Assembly: GCA_947174565.1 (NCBI GenBank)
Contig: CAMWJL010000007.1
Coordinates: forward strand, 1-47,052
Direction of reading: 5' to 3'
From: an uncultured Prevotellaceae bacterium
GTDB taxonomy: Bacteria; Bacteroidota; Bacteroidia; Bacteroidales; Bacteroidaceae
DNA length: 47,052 nt
Made by a program: the position numbers and the translations under genes. This document shows, one piece after another, positions 15,769 to 23,472 of the stretch; position 1 is the stretch's first letter; the number at the start of each line of letters is the position of its first letter. The notes beneath the pieces are model-generated. The model saw nothing but the letters and a program-made list of their open reading frames with translations, was not told the origin of the DNA and did no database searches.

Positions 15769-17340
15769 ATGTTTGACATCGACCTCTCACGTCTTATAGA
15801 ACAGTTGCTCTACCAGCCCGACTCCCCCATGATATTCTCCTCGGGCATCTTCCTGTTCTTGTTCTTAGGATTCACGCTCATCTACAACCAGTTGAGCAAG
15901 GCAGACACCGTGCGCATCCTCTTCGTCACCCTGTTCTCCTACTACTTCTATTATAAGTCCAGCGGCCTCTTCTTTTGGCTCTTGGCACTCGTCACCGTGA
16001 GCGACTACTGCATAGCCCGTGCCATCGGGGGATTGGAACAGCGCAACCGCCTGCTCCGCAAGACCCTTGTCTTCCTCTCCCTCCTTCTTGACCTCGGGCT
16101 ACTCTTCTTCTTCAAATACACCAACTTCCTTGGCGAGACCCTCTGCACCCTGCTCACCGACTGGGGCATCTATGTGCCCTCCGTCATCAGCGGCTCCTAT
16201 CTGCAAGCCGTCGTGTGGCAGCCTCGCGACATCTTCCTGCCCGTCGGCATCTCCTTCTTCACCTTCCAGTCGCTCAGCTACACCATCGACGTCTATCGTG
16301 GCACCATACGCCCCCTCAACAGCCTGCTCGATTACACCTTCTACGTCAGCTTCTTCCCCCAGCTTGTGGCAGGTCCCATCGTCCGTGCGCGCGACTTCAT
16401 TCCGCAGATTCGCCGTCCCCTCTTCGTCTCCAGTCAGATGTTCGGCACCGGCGTCTTCTTCATCATAGCAGGACTCTTCAAGAAAGCCGTCATCTCCGAC
16501 TATATCTCCATCAACTTCGTGGAGCGTGTCTTCGACCAGCCCGACCTTTACAGCGGCCTCGAGAATCTCCTTGCCGTCTATGGCTACACCCTCCAAATCT
16601 ACTGCGACTTCTCGGGCTACTCCGACATGGCGATAGGCATAGCCCTCCTGCTCGGATTCCAGTTCCCCAAGAACTTCGACAGCCCCTACAAGTCCGCCTC
16701 CGTCACCGAGTTTTGGCGTCGCTGGCACATCAGCCTCTCCTCCTGGCTCAAAGACTACCTCTATATCTCCTTAGGCGGCAACCGCCACGGCAAGTTCCGT
16801 CAATACCTCAATCTCCTCATCACCATGCTCCTCGGCGGCCTGTGGCATGGAGCCTCGCTCAACTTCATTCTTTGGGGCGGCCTCCACGGCGTGCTCCTCT
16901 GCCTCGACAAGATGTGGCACACCCTCTGTCCCGTCCTCTGTCCCCTCTCCAGCCTGCCCGACAGGCACAATCCTCAGCCCAAGAAGCGTCCCCTGCGTGG
17001 GCTGGTCGGTGGTCTCATCACCTTCCACCTCATCGCAGCCCTGTGGGTGCTCTTCCGCGCCCCCTCCTTCGCCATCGCCGAGAAAGTCTTCCATCAGATA
17101 TGGTACAAGTTCGAGCCACAGATATTCCTCCAGTGGTGTACCTCCTACAAGGGAGTGGCCTTCCTCATGCTCCTCGGCTACCTGCTCCACTGGCTGCCCG
17201 AATCCCTCTCGCGCATGACCCGTTCCCTCGTCATCCGCCTCCCCCTCCTCATCAAGGCTCTCCTCATCGTAGCCCTCATTTGGTTTGTCATCCAAATCAA
17301 ATCCTCCGATGTCCAGCCCTTCATCTACTTCCAGTTCTGA
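15769..17340 (+). CDS. MBOAT family membrane O-acyltransferase (AlgI/PatA-like)
   Basis: A 523-residue polytopic protein with about 11 hydrophobic helices. Characteristic motifs are SYTIDVYRG, QLVAGPIVRARDFIPQ, IYCDFSGYSDMAIG, FWRRWHISLSSWLKDYLYI and LLGGLWHGASLNFILWGGLHG, which holds the invariant catalytic histidine (about 364). AlgI-type MBOATs move acyl groups, normally acetyl, from a cytoplasmic donor across the inner membrane to a periplasmic SGNH partner. The two preceding genes provide such partners. It is the last gene of the long plus-strand run and is followed by a strong intrinsic terminator at 17411-17436. Confidence 0.9.
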   Translation: MFDIDLSRLIEQLLYQPDSPMIFSSGIFLFLFLGFTLIYNQLSKADTVRILFVTLFSYYFYYKSSGLFFWLLALVTVSDYCIARAIGGLEQRNRLLRKTLVFLSLLLDLGLLFFFKYTNFLGETLCTLLTDWGIYVPSVISGSYLQAVVWQPRDIFLPVGISFFTFQSLSYTIDVYRGTIRPLNSLLDYTFYVSFFPQLVAGPIVRARDFIPQIRRPLFVSSQMFGTGVFFIIAGLFKKAVISDYISINFVERVFDQPDLYSGLENLLAVYGYTLQIYCDFSGYSDMAIGIALLLGFQFPKNFDSPYKSASVTEFWRRWHISLSSWLKDYLYISLGGNRHGKFRQYLNLLITMLLGGLWHGASLNFILWGGLHGVLLCLDKMWHTLCPVLCPLSSLPDRHNPQPKKRPLRGLVGGLITFHLIAALWVLFRAPSFAIAEKVFHQIWYKFEPQIFLQWCTSYKGVAFLMLLGYLLHWLPESLSRMTRSLVIRLPLLIKALLIVALIWFVIQIKSSDVQPFIYFQF

Positions 17341-17410
17341 GGTCATCTAACATCAGCGAGCGGCATGGCGCAAAATGCCCATCCCGCCCTCCTTTTCCTA
17401 CCCATTTCCC

Positions 17411-17436
17411 AAAGCGCACGAAAGTGCGCTTTTTTT
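17411..17436 (+). terminator. Rho-independent terminator after the MBOAT gene
   Basis: A 9-bp perfect stem AAAGCGCAC / GTGCGCTTT closes a GAAA tetraloop and runs into seven T residues. It ends the thr-to-MBOAT transcription unit. Confidence 0.92.
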
Positions 17437-17456
17437 GTCCTTCAACCACCGCAAAA

Positions 17457-17521
17457 GGGGTCTGAGTCACACCCTGTTTGGGGTCTGACTCAGACCTCTC
17501 CAAGGGTGTGACTCAGACCCC
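17457..17521. repeat. Triple palindromic intergenic element B (23-bp period)
   Basis: There are three 18-bp units: GGGGTCTGAGTCACACCC (17457), GGGGTCTGACTCAGACCT (17480) and GGGTGTGACTCAGACCCC (17504). Unit 3 is the exact reverse complement of unit 1; unit 2 contains the perfect palindrome GGTCTGA-C-TCAGACC. The central TGA trinucleotides start at 17463, 17486 and 17509, exactly 23 bp apart. It lies between two terminators in a convergent gap. Confidence 0.9.
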
Positions 17522-17540
17522 ATTTGTGGCACTTATTGGC

Positions 17541-17587
17541 AATAGAAAAAGCTGGGGTATAACTTTAGGTTACTTCCCCAGCTTTGC
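17541..17587 (-). terminator. Terminator after the GH43 gene
   Basis: A 10-bp perfect stem AAAGCTGGGG (17548-17557) / CCCCAGCTTT (17576-17585). On the minus strand it is followed by TTTTTCTATT. It lies 36 bp past the GH43 stop. Confidence 0.82.
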
Positions 17588-17622
17588 TGTTGGTTCGCCA
17601 CGGTATGGCGAATGGATGGCGA

Positions 17623-18957
17623 TTATTGATTAAACTGCCATGAGTCAAAATTCATCTTGGACGTATCGTCCCCGCCAAACACGAAGTACAGGTCGTGGAT
17701 GCCGTCGCGCTTCTTCACCTTGCAACTCTTGTCCGTCCAAGCCTCTCCGCTCTTGCAGTTCAGAACGCCAAGAAGCTCTCCGTTCGGAGCGTCAAGACGA
17801 ATCTCAATCACGGCAGTAGAACCACCGTTCCGAACCTTGGCAGTGAACGATTTTGCGCCATTCTCGAAGTTGACTTCTCGGACTTTGATGTAGTCGCCCT
17901 TGTCAATCTCGTTCACATAGACGCAGTGGATGTTGTCATAGCCGATGTTGATGCCCTCTTCCCATGCAATGGTCTCGGCTTGTTGGCGCACGTATGGATT
18001 GAGCGGATTGACGCTTTTGAGCACACCTCGCTTGTCATGGTGGATGTAGGGAATCTTGCCGTCTTCCTCAAAGTCGAAGGGCACGACGCTGACCGTGCGC
18101 CTGTGGCTATGCGCCTCGGGCAATCCCTCGTCCATGTAGAAGAAATACCACTGCCCCTTGTAGGAAACCATGCCAGTGTGGTTTCCCATGCCACCGTGCT
18201 CGAAAGCCCTCATCACCACGCCGCCGTAAGTCCACGGGCCTAACGGAGCGTCGGCCCAAGCCCAATAGGTATGCTCGGGACAGTGGGCTGCATAGACGAG
18301 GTAGTATTTCCCGTTGTGTTTCGTGAGCCAAGGGGCTTCCTCATAGTCAGAACCGAAAGCCGCTTGGTCTTTGATGTCGAACACGTGTATCTCGCCGTCA
18401 TAGCTTGTCATGTCCTCGTTGAGTTTCACCGCATAGAGGGCGTTGTTGCCCCAGTAGAGATAAGCCTGCCCATCGTCATCGACAAACACCGTGGGGTCGA
18501 TGTCTTCCCAGCCATGACCGCTATAATTCGTGTCGTCGGCATCAATCAGTTGCTTCTTGCCGCCCAAGGGATTGGTGAACGGACCGTAGGGTGAATCGGA
18601 CACCAGCACTGGCACGCCACTTGTCGAGGGATAGAAGTAGTATTTCCCGTTTCGGTAAACCATCTGCGCGGCATTGGCGTTTTCGTTCTCTCCGTACAGG
18701 TGGATGTTGAAGATGGGCGCATGGTGCGTCCAGTTCACCATGTCGGTGGTGGTGAAGCACAGGTAGTCGTGCATGATAAACCGAGTGGGGGGTGCTTCGC
18801 GCTCGTCGTGACCCGTATATAGATACAGGGTGTCACCTACGACAAGCGGAGCTGGGTCGGCGGTAAATTCTGTCTGCGAAATCGGGTTCTGCGAGAATCC
18901 CGACAGGGCGGACGTGAGTCCGAGGCACAGCAATGCGGCTTTCCTTGACATTCTCAT
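17623..18957 (-). CDS. Secreted glycoside hydrolase family 43 enzyme with C-terminal CBM6-like module
   Basis: 444 residues. Signal peptide about 1-22 ends near GFSQN. The five-bladed GH43 domain (about 28-310) shows the three expected acids: Asp in TADPAPLVVGDTLYLYTGHD (about 34), Asp in DIDPTVFVDDDG (about 153) and Glu in SDYEEAPWLTKHNG (about 207). Residues about 320-444 form a beta-sandwich resembling CBM6 (DYIKVREVNFENGAKSF, GSTAVIEIRLDAPNGELLG, HDLYFVF near the end). GH43 enzymes remove alpha-L-arabinofuranosyl or beta-D-xylosyl units from plant polysaccharides; this layout is common in beta-xylosidase/arabinofuranosidase members. It lies 12 bp after the META lipoprotein gene and shares its transcript. 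MRMS could start at either Met. Confidence 0.9.
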   Translation of the reverse strand: MRMSRKAALLCLGLTSALSGFSQNPISQTEFTADPAPLVVGDTLYLYTGHDEREAPPTRFIMHDYLCFTTTDMVNWTHHAPIFNIHLYGENENANAAQMVYRNGKYYFYPSTSGVPVLVSDSPYGPFTNPLGGKKQLIDADDTNYSGHGWEDIDPTVFVDDDGQAYLYWGNNALYAVKLNEDMTSYDGEIHVFDIKDQAAFGSDYEEAPWLTKHNGKYYLVYAAHCPEHTYWAWADAPLGPWTYGGVVMRAFEHGGMGNHTGMVSYKGQWYFFYMDEGLPEAHSHRRTVSVVPFDFEEDGKIPYIHHDKRGVLKSVNPLNPYVRQQAETIAWEEGINIGYDNIHCVYVNEIDKGDYIKVREVNFENGAKSFTAKVRNGGSTAVIEIRLDAPNGELLGVLNCKSGEAWTDKSCKVKKRDGIHDLYFVFGGDDTSKMNFDSWQFNQ

Positions 18958-18969
18958 GGCTGTGTCTTG

Positions 18970-19449
18970 TTATTTCTTTTCCAACGTCATCACCACCTTG
19001 CCTTTGCTGTCATATATCGTGGCTTTGTCAGCATTGACAGTCGCTGACTTGGCATCGTTGATGGCTTGAAGGATGGCACTCTCAGCCTTCATTTCCTCTT
19101 CCGGCCCCATCATCTTGGTGGCACCCACATGACCAAACAGGATGTTTTTGCCGTCAAACACATAGTCGCCGAAAAAGCCGTTGACCACTGCACGACCATT
19201 CGCCCTGCCGTCGGCAGAGAATGTCAGGCTTGCATCGCCCTCATACTTTGTGGTTTTCACATCGTTGGCCTTAGTGATGAGCCACTCTCCTTGCAATGTG
19301 TGAGAAGTGTTTTCTTTTTGCACTTTTTGTACTTTACTTGTGTTATTGCTCTTGCTACTCTCCGATGCAATGATTGAAAAGCATCCTGTTGCCGTCACAC
19401 TCATCAGGGCAATCAATGCCAAAGGTGTCTTGAAATAGTTCTTAATCAT
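18970..19449 (-). CDS. META-domain lipoprotein
   Basis: 159 residues from MIKNYFKTPLALIAL. A lipobox (SVTATGC, Cys about 23) marks it as a lipoprotein. After a Ser/Asn/Lys linker (about 30-50), residues 52-159 match the META/HslJ pattern: LQGEWLITKANDV, LTFSADGRANGRAVVNGFFGDY, ILFGHVGATKMMGPEEEMKAES, and ATIYDSKGKVVMTLE. META domains occur in envelope-stress and protease-associated lipoproteins; their biochemical role is unclear. A longer in-frame start at 19515 lies upstream of the promoter -7 box (19478-19485) and is rejected. It is the first gene of a two-gene unit with GH43. Confidence 0.8.
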   Translation of the reverse strand: MIKNYFKTPLALIALMSVTATGCFSIIASESSKSNNTSKVQKVQKENTSHTLQGEWLITKANDVKTTKYEGDASLTFSADGRANGRAVVNGFFGDYVFDGKNILFGHVGATKMMGPEEEMKAESAILQAINDAKSATVNADKATIYDSKGKVVMTLEKK

Positions 19450-19477
19450 AATCTTGACTTTTATAGTATGATGTTTG

Positions 19478-19511
19478 CAAAGGTACGAAAAAACCAACCA
19501 GCGGTAAACAA
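19478..19511 (-). promoter_or_regulatory. Promoter for the META lipoprotein-GH43 unit
   Basis: Minus strand TACCTTTG (19485-19478) matches TAnnTTTG. TTG at 19511-19509 is 23 bp upstream, slightly longer than the usual 19-21. The leader would be about 22 nt. Confidence 0.6.
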
Positions 19512-19604
19512 TCACTTGTTAATAAAACGTAAATGTTCCCCTTCTTGAGGCTTACACCTTCCTTTTGCCCCTCGGCAGGGGCTGTGTTGGGCAGTGGACA
19601 AGCA

Positions 19605-19644
19605 CAAAAACAGAGCGAGACGAGGCATAAGCCTCGTCTCGCTC
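19605..19644 (-). terminator. Terminator after the acyl-CoA dehydrogenase gene
   Basis: A perfect 14-bp stem GAGCGAGACGAGGC (19613-19626) / GCCTCGTCTCGCTC (19631-19644) with a 4-nt loop. On the minus strand it is followed by TGTTTTTGTGC. It ends the etf unit. Confidence 0.88.
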
Positions 19645-19671
19645 CTATAAATTAGTGTATGAAATTGTCTG

Positions 19672-21381
19672 TTATTCCTGTACGTAGCTGTTCAGTTGCT
19701 CTACGTCCAGCTTATTGATGTAGTTGCTGTGCTTGGCTACCTCGCTTTCGGCGTAGTTCATGAAGACCACGAGCGACTTGCCGAAGAGTTCGGGGGCACG
19801 CTGGGTGTCTTGCAGGAGCAGGTGGCACATGATGACGTAGGCGGTCATCTCGTAGAGCTTGCGAGCGCAAAGGTCGAGGAAGTCTTGATTGCCAGGAGCT
19901 TTTGCCTTCTCGATGCTGTCGGCGAGCAGCTCTGCCATTGCCTTGATGCGTGCTGCGTAGGCGGCATACTCGGCTGCAACGGGTTCTGTCTCGAAGTCCT
20001 TGATGACATTGGCATAGAAGCCCGAAGTGATGTAGCGGATGGCTGCCACCGTCTGAAGCTGTGTGGTGCCTTCGTAGATGGACATGATGCGTGCATCGCG
20101 ATAGACGCGCTGGCACTTGTATTCGAGCATGAAGCCTGAACCGCCGTGTACCTGAATGGAGTCGTAGGCAGATTCGTTGGCAAACTCGGAGTTCATGCCC
20201 TTGGCGAGTGGCGTGAAGGCATCGGCGAGTTTGCTGTACTTCTTGTACTCGTCGCGCTCCTCGGGTGTGAGCTTGCGCTCCTTAGAAATGTCGTCGAGTG
20301 CCTTGTAGAGGTCAACGTAACGTGCTGTCATGTAGAGGAGTGAACGGCCTGCGTCGAGTTTTGCCTTGATGCGGGCAATCATGTCATAGACGGCTGGGAA
20401 GTGGATGATTTCCTTGCCGAACTGCTTGCGGTCGCGGGCATAGTTGATGGCTTCCTCGTAGGCTGCCTGTTCTGCGCCGACTGACTGTGAGGCGATGCCG
20501 AGACGGGCACCATTCATCAGTCCCATCACATACTTGATGAGACCGAGCTTCTCTGAACCGCAGAGTTCTGCCTTAGCATTCTTATATACTAACTCGCAAG
20601 TGGGGCTGCCGTGGATACCAAGCTTGTTCTCGATGCGTCGTACATCTACACCGCCGTTACGCTTGTCATAGATGAACATGGAGAGACCGCGACCGTCGCG
20701 TGTGCCTTCTACTGAACGTGCCAGCACGAGGTGGATGTCTGCATCGCCATTGGTGATGAAACGCTTCACACCGTTCAGTCGCCAACAGTTCTCCTTCTCG
20801 TCGAAGGTGGCTTTGAGCATCACCGACTGGAGGTCAGAGCCTGCATCAGGCTCGGTGAGGTCCATTGACATGGTTTCACCTGCGCAGACGCGTGGGATGT
20901 AACGCTTGCGCTGGTCCTCGTCGCCAAACTCATAGAGGGTTTCGATGCAGTCTTGCAGTGACCAGATGTTCTCGAAGCCAGCGTCGCCCTCGGCGATGAT
21001 TTCGTTGGCTGCGGTATAAACGACGTTGGGCAGGTTGAGACCGCCGTAACGACGGGGCATGGTCATGCCGCAGAGTCCAGCCTTGATGGTGGCATCGAGG
21101 TTCTCGTAGGTCTTGGAGGCGTAGCGCACGCGACCGTTCTCGCAGTGAGGACCTTCGGCGTCCACATCCTCGGAGTTAGGACCGATGATGTTGGCGTTGA
21201 TGTCGCCCGTGATTTCGAGCAAGCTGTCATAGTTCTCCTGTGCGTCCTCGTAATCCTTGGGTGCATAGTCGTACTGACCATAGTCAGCGTAGTTTCTTTC
21301 CTTTAACTCCACGATGCGCTTCATCAAAGGGTGTTCCATGTGAAATTTAATCTCAGGAACGTCTGTATAGGAATTTGCCAT
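19672..21381 (-). CDS. Acyl-CoA dehydrogenase family flavoprotein (long form)
   Basis: 569 residues, about 190 longer than classical short-chain acyl-CoA dehydrogenases. The FAD-binding core is visible: CGMTMPRRYGGLNLPNVVY (about 107-125), SMDLTEPDAGSDLQSV (about 172-187), RLNGVKRFITNGDAD (about 199-213), RDRKQFGKEI (about 317-326) and HGGSGFMLEYKCQRVYRDARI (about 418-438). A C-terminal helical extension (about 460-569) matches the long subfamily. It oxidises an acyl-CoA to enoyl-CoA, or runs in reverse, and passes electrons to ETF; the genes for both ETF subunits lie immediately upstream (8-bp gap). The substrate is not determinable. Confidence 0.92.
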   Translation of the reverse strand: MANSYTDVPEIKFHMEHPLMKRIVELKERNYADYGQYDYAPKDYEDAQENYDSLLEITGDINANIIGPNSEDVDAEGPHCENGRVRYASKTYENLDATIKAGLCGMTMPRRYGGLNLPNVVYTAANEIIAEGDAGFENIWSLQDCIETLYEFGDEDQRKRYIPRVCAGETMSMDLTEPDAGSDLQSVMLKATFDEKENCWRLNGVKRFITNGDADIHLVLARSVEGTRDGRGLSMFIYDKRNGGVDVRRIENKLGIHGSPTCELVYKNAKAELCGSEKLGLIKYVMGLMNGARLGIASQSVGAEQAAYEEAINYARDRKQFGKEIIHFPAVYDMIARIKAKLDAGRSLLYMTARYVDLYKALDDISKERKLTPEERDEYKKYSKLADAFTPLAKGMNSEFANESAYDSIQVHGGSGFMLEYKCQRVYRDARIMSIYEGTTQLQTVAAIRYITSGFYANVIKDFETEPVAAEYAAYAARIKAMAELLADSIEKAKAPGNQDFLDLCARKLYEMTAYVIMCHLLLQDTQRAPELFGKSLVVFMNYAESEVAKHSNYINKLDVEQLNSYVQE

Positions 21382-21389
21382 GGTTTTCT

Positions 21390-22430
21390 TTACTTACTAT
21401 TCTTCTTATAATACTTAATCAGCTTTGGAACAACCTCTTCGATGGTGCCGTTGATGATGTAGTCGGCAATCTGGTTGATGGGTGCCTGTGGGTCGGAGTT
21501 GATGGAGATGATGATGCCTGAATCCTTCATGCCTGCCACGTGCTGGATGGCACCTGAGATGCCGCAAGCGATATAGACCTTAGGACGGACAGTGGTACCT
21601 GTCTGACCAATCTGACGGTCGTGGTCAATCCAGCCAGCATCGACTGCTGCACGGCTGGCACCTACCTCTGCATGGAGTTCCTTGGCAAGCTCGAACAGGA
21701 GCTTAAAGCCTTCTGGACCGCCAACGCCGTAGCCACCTGCCACGACAATGGGAGCACCTTTCAGGTTGTGCTTTGCTGCTTCCACATGGCGGTCAAGCAC
21801 CTTCACCACATAGTCGGTGGTTGGGATGTACTTGGCCACGTCGTGCTTCACCACTTCTGACTGGTAGTTCTCATCAAGGATTTCCTTTTTCATCACGCCG
21901 TCACGAACGGTTGCCATCTGTGGGCGGTGTTCGGGGTTGACGATGGTGGCAATGATAGAGCCGCCGAAGGCCGGACGAATCTGATAGAGCTGATCTTCGT
22001 AGTGCTTCTCGACGAAGTTGCCCTCTGCGTCCTTCACCTTCATGTCGAACGAGCCAATCTCCAACTGGGTACAGTCGGCTGTCAAACCTGAGTGGAGTGC
22101 GGAAGATACGCGTGGACCAAGGTCGCGACCAATGACGGTAGCACCGAGGAGGCAAATCTGTGGCTGCTCCTCTTTGAAGAGGTTGACAACTGCCGAAGTA
22201 TGTGGGAGAGAGGTGTAAGGGAACAGCTTCTCGTCGTCGAAGATGTGTACCTTGTCAACACCGTAGGGGATGACCTGCTTCTCAACACCATCGAGACCTG
22301 CGCCGATGAGTACGGCTTCTAACTGAACACCAAGCTGGTTGGCGAGCTTGCGTCCCTTGGTGCAAAGCTCCAGACTCACATCAGCAACCTTGTTGCCTTC
22401 GAGTTCGCAATATACAAATACGTTGTTCAT
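21390..22430 (-). CDS. etfA: Electron transfer flavoprotein, alpha subunit
   Basis: 346 residues. The N-terminal half (MNNVFVYCELEGNKVADVSLELCT) and the C-terminal FAD-binding domain are typical: APIVVAGGYGVGGPEGFKLL (about 227-246), ASRAAVDAGWIDHDRQIGQTGTTV (about 257-280), VYIACGISGAIQHVAGM (about 285-301) and INSDPQAPI. It binds FAD and forms a heterodimer with EtfB, carrying electrons from the dehydrogenase to a quinone reductase or, in bifurcating complexes, from NADH. Which type this is cannot be told without a structural comparison. Its ATG overlaps the etfB stop by one base. Confidence 0.95.
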   Translation of the reverse strand: MNNVFVYCELEGNKVADVSLELCTKGRKLANQLGVQLEAVLIGAGLDGVEKQVIPYGVDKVHIFDDEKLFPYTSLPHTSAVVNLFKEEQPQICLLGATVIGRDLGPRVSSALHSGLTADCTQLEIGSFDMKVKDAEGNFVEKHYEDQLYQIRPAFGGSIIATIVNPEHRPQMATVRDGVMKKEILDENYQSEVVKHDVAKYIPTTDYVVKVLDRHVEAAKHNLKGAPIVVAGGYGVGGPEGFKLLFELAKELHAEVGASRAAVDAGWIDHDRQIGQTGTTVRPKVYIACGISGAIQHVAGMKDSGIIISINSDPQAPINQIADYIINGTIEEVVPKLIKYYKKNSK

Positions 22431-23239
22431 TATCCGATAGTGTTTGATTCCATGAGTTCAACAATCAGACTCTCCACGTCGGCATCGCTGGCGGTGAGGG
22501 TCTTGTTTTCCTTTGCTTTGAAGACGATGCTCTTCACTGCCTTCACGTTGGTGGGAGAACCAGCCTTACCAATCTGTGCTGGGTCAGCTTCGATGTCAGC
22601 TGCGCCCCAAGTGGTGAACTCGCGGTTCTTGTTGGCCCACACGCGTTTCACGTTGCGAACACGGCAGGGAGCTGCGCTTCCGTTCACGGTCACTACGATG
22701 GGCAGCGGACCTTCTACCGTCTCGACACCGCCGTCGATGTGGCGGCGTGCCACAATCTTCTTTGCCTCTTTGTCGATGGAGATAATCTCTTCGGTGTAAG
22801 TGATTTGGGTGAGACCTAACTTCTCTGCCACCTGTGGACCTACCTGTGCGGTGTCGCCGTCAATAGCCTGACGACCGCAAAGGATGATGTCGTAGTCGCC
22901 CACCTTCTTAATCGCCTGAGCCAGCGTGTAGGAAGTGGCGAGGGTGTCAGCACCGCCCAATGGACGGTCGGAGATGAGGATGCCCTCATCGGCACCGCGA
23001 TAGATACCTTCCTTCAGCACCTCGGCAGCTTTGGGCAGACCCATAGTGAGCATGGTGATGGTGGAACCTGGGTTGGCGTCCTTCAGGCGCAGAGCCTGTT
23101 CAAGGGCGTTCAAGTCTTCGGGGTTGAACACAGCGGGCAGAGCCGCACGGTTCACTGTACCCTCTGGAGTCATCGCGTCAGGACCGACGTTGCGTGTGTC
23201 GGGCACCTGCTTTGCGAGTACAATAATTTTTAAACTCAT
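22430..23239 (-). CDS. etfB: Electron transfer flavoprotein, beta subunit
   Basis: 269 residues. It starts MSLKIIVLAKQVPDTRNVG, shows NPEDLNALEQALRLKD (about 40-55), the AMP/FAD region ADTLATSYTLAQAI and CGRQAIDGDTAQVGPQVAEKLG (about 121-142). It is the partner of EtfA in the ETF heterodimer. First gene of the etfB-etfA-dehydrogenase unit, with a promoter about 110 bp upstream and a terminator that separates it from priA. Confidence 0.95.
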   Translation of the reverse strand: MSLKIIVLAKQVPDTRNVGPDAMTPEGTVNRAALPAVFNPEDLNALEQALRLKDANPGSTITMLTMGLPKAAEVLKEGIYRGADEGILISDRPLGGADTLATSYTLAQAIKKVGDYDIILCGRQAIDGDTAQVGPQVAEKLGLTQITYTEEIISIDKEAKKIVARRHIDGGVETVEGPLPIVVTVNGSAAPCRVRNVKRVWANKNREFTTWGAADIEADPAQIGKAGSPTNVKAVKSIVFKAKENKTLTASDADVESLIVELMESNTIG

Positions 23240-23356
23240 AGTTAATTATAGATTGTTTTAGGTAATGTTGACGAGGTTTTGTAGTCGTATAACCGTTGTA
23301 ATGTGATGCTGTTATGGTGTTAGCGTTATGCCTCAATAACCACATATTATGCGTTG

Positions 23357-23387
23357 CAAATATACAACATTTATTTAAGTTCGACAA
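23357..23387 (-). promoter_or_regulatory. Promoter for the etfBA-dehydrogenase unit
   Basis: Minus strand TATATTTG (23364-23357) is preceded after exactly 20 bp by TTG (23387-23385). The leader would be about 110 nt; I see no strong fold in it. Confidence 0.72.
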
Positions 23388-23430
23388 TGAAAACGAGGAT
23401 ATTTTGTGCTCACAAGGTGGGAATGCCGAC

Positions 23431-23465
23431 AAAAAAGGGCAAAGCCATGATGCTTTGCCCTTTTT
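23431..23465 (-). terminator. Terminator after priA (bidirectional form)
   Basis: A 9-bp perfect stem GGGCAAAGC (23437-23445) / GCTTTGCCC (23452-23460) with a 6-nt loop, flanked by six A on the left and five T on the right. It lies 13 bp after the priA stop and before the etf promoter. Confidence 0.9.
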
Positions 23466-23472
23466 GTTGTGC

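Noticed and set aside
16215-17465. 416-codon plus-strand frame over the MBOAT gene
   Set aside because: Arg/Pro/His-rich shadow in another frame of the MBOAT coding region, with no domain or ribosome site.
17623-19449. Polysaccharide utilisation locus
   Set aside because: GH43 and the distant GH30-like gene are not accompanied by SusC/SusD pairs or a sensor-regulator.
19567-19582. Hairpin GCCCCT-CGGC-AGGGGC as a fourth triple element
   Set aside because: It is a single short hairpin with no 23-bp repeats around it.
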